Below, one piece after another: positions 33,476-42,678 of a stretch of DNA of 64,000 bases; the first letter of the stretch is position 1; each line of letters begins with the position of its first letter. The notes beneath the pieces were generated by a model. It searched no databases. It saw only the letters and a list, made by a program, of their open reading frames with translations, and had not been told where the DNA came from. The DNA comes from Cristatella mucedo. Taxonomy: Eukaryota > Bryozoa > Phylactolaemata > Cristatellidae. A program made the translations under genes and the position numbers. The stretch spans positions 952,501-1,016,500 of the forward strand of contig WPIO01000100.1 in assembly GCA_009760855.2 (NCBI GenBank), read 5' to 3'.

Positions 33476-33680
33476 TTAATCATATAACTTTTGTTTGCGT
33501 TTTATAATCTCAAGAAGAATGTCAATAACTTTTGGGTTTAATGCTTTTAAAACTTTATATACTTCTGACTTATGAATTGCAGAGTCATAGTTATCAAATG
33601 TATATACAAAAATATAAAGTATTACCACCTATGTATTCACCGTATTTAAAAATCTTTTCAAATTTCTCATCGAAATCCAT
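33476..33680 (-). pseudogene. small viral gene 7, tandem paralogue of gene 6, frame broken
   Basis: Starts MDFDEKFEKIFKYGEYIGGN behind TGTATAAAAAATGGAT, then hits a stop about 28 codons in. The neighbouring frame resumes the gene 6-like sequence (HKSEVYKVLKALNPKVIDIL). The nucleotide match to gene 6 is strongest in the block around 33500-33570 versus 33205-33275. A further short remnant (VLIRRIGPEDLN before a stop at about 33410) may be the original C-terminal extension. Confidence 0.5.
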
Positions 33681-33712
33681 TTTTTATACAAAGATAAAAG
33701 AAATTATTTTAT

Positions 33713-33985
33713 TTAAATCTCTTCACCTTCAGAGCTATCTATTAGTGATTCAAGATACTCTTTGTATGTTTTTACTTCCTCATCAGTAAGATCCGTTTTA
33801 CCAAATAGAAATTCTTCTAGATCTACCTCAGATTCTGATTCACTATCTATGTAAGATGAAGCTTCAGATTCGTAAGACTCAGATTCAGATTCTGATTCCA
33901 TTTGACAATCGGGGTCATCGATTGAATCCTCTGAATACTCTGACTCACTATCAGAACTGGTGATATCGATTTCTTTGGGATCCAT
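33713..33985 (-). CDS. small viral gene 8, 90-aa acidic Ser/Glu/Asp repeat protein
   Basis: Intact frame starting MDPKEIDITSSDSESEYSED behind TATTATAGGATGGA. Most residues are Ser, Glu or Asp, arranged as SE/SES repeats with Tyr interspersed. A less biased C-terminal part (LEEFLFGKTDLTDEEVKTYK) looks helical. The low complexity prevents family assignment. Acidic proteins of this type can mimic DNA or be heavily phosphorylated, but that is only a possibility. It lies next to the very basic gene 9. Confidence 0.55.
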   Translation of the reverse strand: MDPKEIDITSSDSESEYSEDSIDDPDCQMESESESESYESEASSYIDSESESEVDLEEFLFGKTDLTDEEVKTYKEYLESLIDSSEGEEI

Positions 33986-34009
33986 CCTATAATAGTAAAA
34001 ATAATTTTG

Positions 34010-34162
34010 TTAATATATATTTAATTTCTCCATTGACTCGTATAGCTCTACTTCTTCTAGTATATCAACTAGTTTTTTATCATCTTTCTTTTTTGATTTA
34101 TCTGAAAATCCAACTCTCTTTACTGGTAATGGTTTAGTATTTTCAATCTTTCTTTTCGGCAT
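34010..34162 (-). CDS. small viral gene 9, 50-aa basic protein
   Basis: Starts MPKRKIENTKPLPVKRVGFS, with TAGTATAGATG placing the ATG at 34162. The N-terminal PKRK and the internal KKK tract look like nuclear-localisation signals. The C-terminal half (LVDILEEVELYESMEKLNI) is an acidic helix. Its first codons overlap the last codons of the polymerase gene (34143-34162), so its start signal lies inside the polymerase reading frame. Function unknown. The charge pattern would suit a DNA- or partner-binding protein. Confidence 0.5.
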   Translation of the reverse strand: MPKRKIENTKPLPVKRVGFSDKSKKKDDKKLVDILEEVELYESMEKLNIY

Positions 34163-37100
34163 CTATACTAATATTACAAGTTTTACAATGACCGCCACTC
34201 TCTTTTATTCTGTAGTGGCCGTAAGAGTAACTATGAATTCCACAGTCTAACCAATATCGTTTTGAGTCAAATGCTGATAGTGCTTTTTTAGATTGTGTTA
34301 TAGTATAAATTTGATGGTTTCTAGATAGAAATCTTGATTGATTGCAATAGACATCATATCCAGTTTTAAGATAACCAACATAATCAGAATGAGTCAAACA
34401 CTTCTTTACTACATCTTTCTTTGTTTCTTTTGCTTATTCGACTGCAGATTTAACTTCTATTCCTTTATCTTTCTTGATAGCTATTTACATTGAATAGAGT
34501 TTTGGTCTTAAGAAAACGCCCTCATCAAGTACAATTGATTTTTCAATCATATCACTTTTCTCATCTCTAATGAAATCTTTTGTTTTTGGATCTACAGAAT
34601 TTTTTTCACATATTTTATCCTTGAATTTCCCTAGACTTCTCTTATTAGCAGGTATAATCTTTTCAGCTCATTCTACTTTCCATATATCTTGATTCTTAGG
34701 ATAACCAGACAAATCTAGGTAATCTAAATAATTTTCAAAGTCTCTATAAACATTGTCAGTATTTATTTGCATTACTAAAGAATCAGTGTCAGTATAGGCA
34801 AGTGTTACTTTATCATTATAATAATCTTTTATTGTGTTATAATAGAAATCTTGCATTATTAGTTTTGAAATATCTAGAATTGTAACACCTAAATAAATGG
34901 GCTTATCAAGACAGATCTCTGCTTTCGTTGTTTCAATTCCAACTAAATCTCGTTTAAACAACCTTCTATCTTTAAACCTTGCACTCATTACTCTTTTATC
35001 TGAAACTACAACATCCTTATCATATTTAAGATGAAACAATTCAATGTTTACTCGTTCTCTAAAATTTTCGATTGTCTTTCCAAAGAATGCATTGTTTTTG
35101 AGTTTTTAACATTCTTTTTCAAAGTCATCCTTTGCCACTTTCCTTCTTTCAATGTTATTAACTATGTATCCACTCAACCATCTACTTTGTGTGAAACTCA
35201 TTACTCTATGTATCTTTGTTAATATATATCCTCTTTCAATTGCAAGTTGTAGATTTCTATAATGGATAACATATTTAACTTTTGGTTATAGATCAACAAT
35301 CAGTTTTTCCACTTTACTTTCACAATCATCTATTTTCTTCTTATCATCCCTTAATAACGTTTTCTTTTGATATTCAGAGTATTCTTCAACACCTACTTTT
35401 CTCCTAATTGGTAGAATAGGATAATCAGAGTAAGTGTCATGTAATTCTTCTGGACAGTGCATATCTACTTCAAAAGCATAACCAGTTTCTGCATCCTCTT
35501 TTAATGATAATATCATCTTAGTTGTAATCTTCTTTATTTGTTTACTATATAAAAAATTGAAATTAGAAATTGGAAGTGGTTGTGTCATTACTGTAGCATA
35601 TAATGAATTTGCATCAACATGAAGTAACCAACTCTTTTCTTTAGTACTATCATAATTAGAAGCCATTTCATTGTTTGCTTTGACATATCTACATGATGCT
35701 TGCGTTATTCCTCCTCTTATTGCACTTTCAAAGAAGTCAAAATGTTCAAAGTTTGTCAATAAATCTAATTTAACCTTTGAAAATCTCAAACCTGCAAACC
35801 AAGTTAAACCTGGTGCTGTAAGGAAATTGGCAGGATCTAAACCATCAATTTTCTTTGATAAATGTCTAAAATGTTGAAATACATCTGCAAGTAGAAGGAC
35901 ATCCATAGTTCGATAGATATCGCTGTACTTTCCTAATGTATCTTCAGTGCTGGGATCTATTTTTTTCATCAATGCCCAAACTTTCTTAACGCGATCATAA
36001 TCTTTTTTATCTATGTTTGAATCATTTTATGTGCTATAAAAACTTTTAATTGGGGGCAGTGACTTTTCATCTAGTCTTAAAAATGAGTCTATATACTCAT
36101 AGGGTAATATACCTTTTTCTTTTAATAAATTGAATTCATTATCATCCAACATCGAAAAGTAATTTCTTGTTTGTTCTAATGGTTTTCCTGATTTAACAAC
36201 GTTATTTACAAGATCTGCTAAACCTTTTTGCAACATTTGTAAAGAGTCTTTAAAAGTAAGTGAACCACTCTCAATGTTTATATATTTCTCCGTGTTATTG
36301 GCAATGACTTTTTTATCTAGTTTTAAATCTTGAAACTCTTGTACTTATAATGTAACCTTTTAAGTTGTGAGTAAATACTGGAAGTTTAAACTTCTTAGGA
36401 TTAATGCTGAGATTTAAGTTGCAACCATTATGTGCAGCACCCTTATACTTTCCTGTTAAATGACAATTATCTAAAACTTTATCTCCATCTAAATCTAAAT
36501 CGCAAATATGACAAACAGTTGCATTCTCAAAATCTTTTTTGTTTTCTTCCTTAAAATTACCATAATCAAACTTTTCATATTTATCAAGAACAGGTTTCAC
36601 TTCATTTTTTATTGTTTCAACTTCTTCTAACAAACTTTTTAATAGATCTCTGACATTATTTGAACCATTGAATAATTTAAATGTTCTTTGTTTTCCTTCA
36701 TAATCAATAATAGTATAAGCAGATGAATAAGGAATATGCTTTTGAAAAGTACCTTGTGGGATAGTAGGATCTTCTTTATCTGTTTTTCTAACGCTTGTAA
36801 GTAAACATTCAAAGTCTGCATAAGCAACATAAGGACACCATAACGTTTTAGCATAATCTCTAAAATATCATTTATCTCCTTTTTGCTATCTGCACTTGGC
36901 ATTCTTATTCTAGACGTACCTTCATTTCCACGTTTGCAAGCATCAACATGTGATTCTAGTTTATCTTTAGAGTAAAATCTACACAAATATATTTTACAAG
37001 TAAGCTGTGTTCCATATCCTTTGCTACTTCTACACAATCCATTAAATTTTTTAATAATTACATAAGGAAAGTTGCTTTTATTTGGAGTGCTATACAAAAG

Positions 37101-38135
37101 AAGATCTAAATGCCTCTCTTTCTCTTCATCAACTACTATAAGTGGAGTTAGAATTTTATTATCATATTCGTAAACATTATTAGTTATGTTAAATAATTCA
37201 GCTAAATGAGGAATATCAACAACATTTAATATGTCTGAAGGATAACTCTCCTTAACGTTGAACAAATCTTCTATTCTCTTTAGATGCTGTGAATATTTCT
37301 CATGTAATATTTCCTTTAAATCAGCAATAGACTATGGATGATTATCTCTCCAGTGGAGAAACCTTAACACACACCATAAAGCACAAAGATTATCTGATTC
37401 ATTCTTTATATTAATTGCTGACCTCTTCTTTTCTAATCCTTCTGGCATTGGTAAGTAACTACCGCCAAATTTATGACAAAAATAAGAAAACTTTGCATAA
37501 ATAGCATTAACTCCAACTATAATCCAATTAGAACCTCTTTCTAACCATTCCTTTACTTTCTTTTTAAAAGCTGCAAATTGTGTTCTATTTATTCTATCAA
37601 TATCTGAAACTCTATTTGTTTTTGAATTACTTACTCCTGCAAATGGTTGGTAATTATACGCACCACTTTCTGAAACTAAAATAGGTGAAATAACAAGGGT
37701 CATTTTTAAGTCACTCTTGTTTTTAAGTAATTCTTTAATAACTAATCTAAGTTCTGCTCCAATCTGATCATATATTACATCAAAATCAATTACGTTCTTA
37801 TCTAGTCCAATATATTCATAATCTAAGAATTTACCATCAGAAGAAGACTTTCCTAAAAACCAACCTGTTTCCTGTATCTTCATTAGCTTCCTGGACTCTT
37901 TATCGAAAGACCATCTACTTTTAGGCTTAGTTGTTTTCTTAGCAATAGGATTATCTAGTTTTATAGCTGTTGGTGAACGTAGAGTTGCAATCAATGCATA
38001 TACACTGTCTTTTGAGAAAGGATATTTTGGAAGAAGACCTGCACGTTTTCTTACCTCTTCTCTAATACGTTTTGCATCGCTAAATTTTTCACCCTCCCGT
38101 CGCATAAAGTTATCAATGTTTTGAGACATGTACAT
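34143..38135 (-). pseudogene. protein-primed family B DNA polymerase (DNA_pol_B_2 type), broken
   Basis: The replicative polymerase of the element; in the related Polinton-type elements it copies linear DNA from a protein primer. Signature pieces in order: N-terminal domain (37332-38135), with NIKNESDNLCALWCVLRFLH; a Cys/His finger near 36950-37000; Exo I DFE at 36808-36816, readable only in a shifted frame; an embedded CHICDLDLDG...NCHLTGKYKGAAH module at about 36395-36520; VFTHNLKGY; TPGL-type exonuclease region near 35800. Motif A DANSLY is at 35598-35615, motif B NAFFGKT at 35073-35093 and motif C YTDTDS at 34779-34796. The C-terminus, with SKKALSAFDSKRYW, extends to 34143. In-frame stops occur at 37332, 36027, about 35283, about 35105 and about 34665. 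Frame breaks lie near 36850 and 36240-36330. The catalytic Asp residues are still present, but the gene cannot make a full-length enzyme. Confidence 0.85.
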
Positions 38136-38224
38136 AAAGATTGAAAAAATTTATTTAATTAAATATTTAATTAATTGCAACTATTTTTTATCCTTATATA
38201 GACACATCAAGCTAAACAACTCTT

Positions 38225-38402
38225 AGTAGATATAAAATGAAGGGTATGGAGAATAGGGTTTCGAGAATGACGTCAGCCATTAAATAAATCGGACGACGAG
38301 AAACGATCGAGCGAAAGCGAGATTGTTTATCGGACGATTTGTTTAATTGATGACGTCATTTGATCGAGCCCTAGGCTACATGCCATTCATTTTATATCTA
38401 CT
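38225..38402. repeat. 178-bp imperfect palindrome at the right end of the insert
   Basis: The outer 17 bases (AGTAGATATAAAATGAA) are repeated in perfect inverted form at 38386-38402. Inward, TGACGTCA pairs with TGACGTCA and ATTAAATAAATCG pairs with CGATTTGTTTAAT (one G-T). The apex is AAACGATC-GA-GCGAAAGC-GA-GATTGTTT. GCGAAAGC is known as an exceptionally stable DNA mini-hairpin, and tandem G-A pairs flank it here. This may be a terminal hairpin of the element or an independent MITE landed at its edge. No clear short target-site duplication surrounds the palindrome alone. Confidence 0.75.
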
Positions 38403-38417
38403 GCCTTTGATGTGGGC
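38403..38417. repeat. 15-bp direct repeat, right copy
   Basis: GCCTTTGATGTGGGC begins at the first base after the palindrome and is identical to 29430-29444. Confidence 0.5.
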
Positions 38418-38789
38418 ATGTGGCCCACCACGGTGGCTCACCACGGACGCACTTCCTTATCTGGGGTGAGTCAGCCCCTAGCTTACGTATGTACCCGCCG
38501 GAGGAATAAAGAAGGAGAGTCTCGTTCACCGCTCACGTTCGCCCGCTCGTGTCTTCGTGAGACTCCACAGCGCTGCTGCAGCCGGAGACACTGTAACATA
38601 ACACAATCTCTAGACGAAATTTTCCGAACTGAATTGAGAACAGACCATTTGCCTTAGAGATAAGAAAGAAGGCAGTTCGCCTGCTGTCAGCAGTTGCGTT
38701 CTGTAATCGTAACGCGTGGTTATTAAGTGAATAGGCCATAGTCCGCACGAGAATTCAACTTCGCATGCGGTGTGCTCACCCATTCCTAT
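38418..38789. other. host flank, no gene seen
   Basis: GC-richer host sequence resumes. A small internal repeat (GGCCCACCACGGTGGCTCAC) lies at the start. No exon or repeat copy is recognised. Confidence 0.45.
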
Positions 38790-39305
38790 CCTAAAGGCAC
38801 TTGAGCTAGGATGGTTGCCGGTTGAGCAAAGGATACAGAGCAAAGTTCTCACGCTGACCCACAAGGCCCGCCACGGCTTGGCTCCTTCGTACCTAGCTGA
38901 ACTGCTGCATCAGTTTCAGCCTGTTCGTGCCCTCAGGTCTTGTGTGGACAATAAAATAGCTGTCCCATTCCTCCGCTTAAAGACAGTTGGCGACAGAAGC
39001 TTTAGCTCTGCAGGTCCTAGACTGTGGAACTCGCTTCCACAATCATTACGCAACGACATCTACTCTCCTGATGCCGACTATGGCACATCTTTTTCAGCGG
39101 TCCTGAACTGCTACTTCTATGCTACTCACTACCTCAACTGCTCTCCTAACTCTGCTATGCTTCCCACTTTCTCTTTGTTGCGTGAGACGAAGTCTGTTGG
39201 GTACCGAATGCGTACCGAAAGCCGCTTAGGCTGTGAGTGCGCTATACAAAACTCTCCTGCGTAACACCCACATGGTCTTTATGACTTTGTGGACTTACTG
39301 ACGGA
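38790..39305 (+). mobile_element. LINE family B 3' end, array unit 1
   Basis: Well-preserved C-terminal domain (LGWLPVEQRIQSKVLTLTHK, then GPRLWNSLPQSLRND) and 3' UTR (TGAGACGAAGTCTGTTGGGT) ending near GACGGAGATACATGACACAT. Very similar to 4530-5020 and 48313-48610. Confidence 0.8.
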
Positions 39306-40440
39306 GATACATGACACATGACTTGCGTGGTCCAAATCGTACTTGTCCGATCGTGTTCAACCCGTGTCGCTTGGGGCCGGGTCTCATCCACCAGACTACA
39401 CACCTTTCAAGTCGCAGAAGGATTCGTCCTTGGCTCTTTGACGTTTTCTATTTATAATGACTCTCGAGGAAATTATTCGGGCCCATGGAGTCGGTTAGCA
39501 CTTCTATGGTGACGATGCTCAGCTGTATTTGTCGTGTCAATCGTCAGAATCTGCTACAGTAACGGATGAAATGAACGCTAGCCTTGCTGACATTCGATCC
39601 AGGATGTTGGCAAATTTTCTCTAACTTGATGACGATAAAACTAAACCGCTACTCGTAGGACTCCCTAAGCGTGCGACAGGACTAGAATGCTTTGTTCTTC
39701 TAATAGGCGATGCTGTTGCACGACCATCATCATGTGCTCAGAATTTAGGTGTCGTCTTTGACAGCTGCCTAAGTTTTGAAAGCTTCATTAAGAAGGCTGC
39801 TTCCACAGCTGCACAATCGCTAAGATGAGAAACAGTCTTCCACAGCGGCTTGCAAAAAATTTAACTCGCTCCTCAGTTCTATCTTTGCTAGATTATTGTA
39901 ATTCACTTTTGGCTGGGCTACCAAAAAAAGCCACTACACCACTGCAGCTGGCTTTGCATACGGCTGCGAGGCTAGTTTGCAAATCCCAGAGGTTTGACCT
40001 TGTGTCTCCTTTGCTAAAAGAGCTGAGATGGCTGCCAGTTGATTAGCAGATACAGAGGCAAGTTTTCCTATGCTGACCCACAAGGCCTGCCACGGCTTGG
40101 CTTCTCCAAACCTAGCTGAACTGCTGGACCAGTTTCAGCCTCCTCGTGCCCTCAGGTCCTGTATGAACAAAAAATCTAGCTTTTTCATTTCTTCGCTCGA
40201 AGACCATTGGCGGCAGAAGCTTTGGTTCTGCAGGTCCTAGACTGTGGAACTCGCTTCCACAATTCTTACGCAACGACAACTACTCTCCTGCCGCCGACTA
40301 TGACACGTCCTTTCTAGCCGTCCTGAGCTACTACTTCTTCCAAGTTACTCACTTAGGTGCCTAGAAAGAGATTGAGTTCTCTGGGGGCGAAATATCAAAT
40401 GCATTATTATGAGTAGTACTTCAACTGTTCTCCTGACTCT
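39306..40440 (+). mobile_element. LINE family B, array unit 2
   Basis: Starts at the RT thumb-side region (GTGGTCCAAATCGTACTTGT) immediately after the tail of unit 1 and runs through the RT (GCTCAGCTGTATTTGTCGTG; SLLDYCNSLLAGLPKKATTP) into the 3' part. Many stops. A family A hairpin of about 60 bases (40350-40412) is embedded near its end. Confidence 0.7.
40350..40412 (+). mobile_element. LINE family A hairpin fragment inside LINE B
   Basis: AGGTGCCTAGAAAGAGATTG to GGGGGCG, then TATCAAATGCATTATTATGA. Only the 3'-terminal hairpin and a short tail of family A are present. Confidence 0.65.
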
Positions 40441-41420
40441 GCTATGCTTCCCACTTTCTCTTTGTAATGCAGCGACTGATAAACTGAATGATTGCCTTGC
40501 AGTCATATGATCCTACATGCCGGCGAATATCCTTAAATTTAACAATGATAAAACTTAACTGCAACTAGCAGATCACTCCAACGTGTGGCTGAACTAGATT
40601 TTGCTCTTCTAATCGGTGATGCTGTGCGACAGTATACCGCGTGCTCGGAATTTATGTTGTCTTCGAAAGCTGCCTAAAATTTTAAAGTTGCATTAAGAAG
40701 ACTGTCTCTCCAGCTAGCCGTCACATCCAATCCCTTTCCAAGATTATGGAGGAGTGCCTACCGCGGTTTCTTGCAAACGATTCATCTATCCCTATGGTTC
40801 TGCTTCGGCTAGATTATTGCAATTCTATTTTGGCATTTTGGCTGGGCTACCAAAAATGCCAATAAGCCATTACAGCTGGCGATGAATATGGCTGCAAAGC
40901 TAGTTAACAAACCCCAGAGGTTTGACCTTCTGTCTCCTGTGCTTAAAGAGATCGGATGGCTGCCGGTTAATCAATGGATACAGAGTAAAGCTCTCACACT
41001 GACCCACAAGACCTACGATAACTTGGCCCCGTCATACCTAGCAGAACTCCTGCACACATTTCAGCCTCCTCGTGCCCCCAGGTCATCTATGGACAATAAA
41101 TTAGCTGTTCCATTCCTCTGCTTAAAGACCGTTGACGACAGAAGCTTTTGCTCTGCAGGTCCTAGACTGAGGAACTCACCCCCAAAACTCTTACACGACA
41201 TCTACTCTCCTGCTGCCGACTTTGGCACACCTTTTTCAGCCGCTCTGAGCTGCTACGTCCATGTTACCCACTAACTCAAATACTCTTCTGACTTAGCTAT
41301 GCTCCTAGACTTTCTTTGTTGCGTGAGATGACGTCTGTTGGCTACCGAATGCATACTGAAAGCCGCTTAGGCTTGCAGTGTTCTATAGAAAACTCTCCTG
41401 CATAACACCCTATAAGTTTT
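40441..41420 (+). mobile_element. LINE family B, array unit 3
   Basis: RT remnant from about 40460 (GATAAACTGAATGATTGCCT), then an open C-terminal frame at 40882-41274 (LSPVLKEIGWLPVNQWIQSK, then LAPSYLAELLHTFQPPRAP). A 3' UTR follows, ending at CTCTCCTGCATAACACCC. It is more diverged than unit 1. Confidence 0.7.
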
Positions 41421-42086
41421 TGTGGGATGGTAAAGTTACAGGTGAACACATACATAAATTCTGTCTGGATCAGACATTTGTTAATCCACTTCTAAAACAA
41501 AAGTGACATAGTGCGGCTCAGCTAAGCCCCACTAGTTTAAAAAAAGGAGCTATTGGTCTCAGGCTGTCCATAAGGAGCAGGGCAAAAATAGCATTAAATA
41601 GCATGTTCCAATTATCCTCAACAGAGAGTCAGCAGCAGCAGTACGATGGTGGTATTTGAGGGAAGACTGCCGTCTGAGGGATGCAGAGTCTCATAGCGAT
41701 GAATCGGCCATGTTTTGAATTACTTCTCTATCTTTGAAGCTGGGCATGTGCGCTGCTGCAGAAAAGAGCACTGATTCGAGCTCAATCGAGAGATCTCCAA
41801 GCAGAAGATGTTACCTGTAATATAAATATAATCAAATTATTTCGGACATACTGTTGCTTGTACCTGGCAACTGAGTCTTTTTTTTCTTCCAGACAGTGTC
41901 ACCATCCAGCAGTAGGTACACGAAAACGGCCGGCACGGGAATTAAATAGACGGCAAGTGGAAAGGTGCCCGATAGATAATGCCTGGTCGGGACCAGACGC
42001 CATTCTCGGCTGAGCCGGAGCCAGAGCAAGATCGGCCACTGGACACTTGACTAGCAGATCATCATTCCGGAAAATTCCGAAAAAAT
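41421..42086. other. region downstream of DNAJB9, no gene seen
   Basis: Probably contains the DNAJB9 3' UTR on the minus strand directly left of the stop codon. No unambiguous AATAAA was found there. Overlapping open frames at 41832-42372 are shadows of exon 3 and intron sequence. Confidence 0.4.
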
Positions 42087-42172
42087 TCAAGAGCACTGAG
42101 TGTATGTAGACACTGTGTTGCCTCGCCGCTCGGTACGAGTCGTGCAACGGGATCCACCTCCACCGCCTCGAC
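42087..42172 (-). CDS. DNAJB9: DNAJB9 (ERdj4-like) exon 3
   Basis: Last coding exon. The acceptor is TACTTGCAG read on the minus strand, with the exon starting at 42172 and a TGA stop at 42087-42089. It encodes a Gly-rich run and the C-terminal block CTTRTERRGNTVSTYTQCS, which corresponds to the conserved vertebrate DNAJB9 tail with paired cysteines and RRGN-x-V-x-TYT. The 86-nt length completes a 711-nt open frame with exons 1 and 2. Intron 2 is only 116 bases (42173-42288). Confidence 0.85.
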
Positions 42173-42288
42173 CTGCAAGTACAGCAGCTTGCTGTACAAT
42201 CACAATGCACGGCAACAGAAAGGCCGACACCTCTGCTTCCAGCATAAGAAGATGGAAGAACAGCACAGCGGCTGTGCTTGGCACTCAC

Positions 42289-42678
42289 CACTGCCATGCG
42301 AATGCATGAACACCGGGCTGCCGAACCCTGGATCCACGGAGCCGGGTCCGAAAAAGTCGTGCCCAAATCCACCGAACGAATAGTGGTCGTTCAAATCGCC
42401 GTCATCGAAAAGGTTCTCCATAAACCTAAATGCATGTCCCCGTGGCCGGCCCTGGCGCTGGCCTGAGCTATGAGCGTGGTGTCCGCTAGCGTGATTGAAT
42501 GCATCGAACTCCTTGAAGAAGTCGTCAAAGGAGAAACTGCCGCCAAATGGGCCACCAGTACCACTACTGCTGTAGGTGCCTCCATGAGCGCGACCTTGAC
42601 CCTGACCAGGCTCAAATGCTGAGGCGCCCAGCTGATCGTACTGGCGTCTTTTGTCTGGATCTGACAACACTTCATATG
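42289..42678 (-). CDS. DNAJB9: DNAJB9 (ERdj4-like) exon 2
   Basis: Bounded by an acceptor (GGTTGCAG before 42678) and a donor (GTGAGTGC after 42289). It begins by completing the J domain (AYEVLSDPDKRRQYDQLGAS). A Gly/Phe-rich linker and DNAJB9-type segments follow (FGGSFSFDDFFKEFDAFNHA; ENLFDDGDLNDHYSFGGFGH). The exon is 390 nt, a multiple of three, and keeps phase 1. In the family, these regions contact ER client proteins and IRE1 or BiP partners. The shorter start suggested by a Met upstream of the acceptor lies in intron. Confidence 0.88.

Larger units (their letters stand above)
29461..38402. mobile_element. endogenous DNA-virus-like element (Polinton/adintovirus-like), decaying
   Basis: A sharply bounded AT-rich block of about 8.9 kb without introns, LINEs or SINEs, set in GC-richer repeat-laden host DNA. 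It encodes fibre-like proteins on the plus strand (29461-31426). On the minus strand it encodes a compact run of nine small genes (31423-34162) and a protein-primed family B DNA polymerase (34143-38135). The two gene blocks converge and overlap by a few bases at 31423-31426. The polymerase type is known from Polinton/Maverick and adintovirus-type elements of invertebrates; the fibre repeats are phage-tail-fibre-like. Capsid, packaging ATPase, protease and integrase are not recognisable. Stops, frame breaks and lost start codons show it is not intact. The right end is a palindrome (38225-38402); the left end looks truncated inside the first fibre gene. Confidence 0.75.

Noticed and set aside
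34143-38135. Stop-codon reassignment in the viral polymerase
   Set aside because: TAA, TAG and TGA all interrupt it, and frameshifts are also present, so decay is simpler.
38225-38402. CRISPR-like or rho-independent terminator reading of the palindrome
   Set aside because: Single inverted repeat in a eukaryotic context with no spaced direct repeats and no T-run logic.
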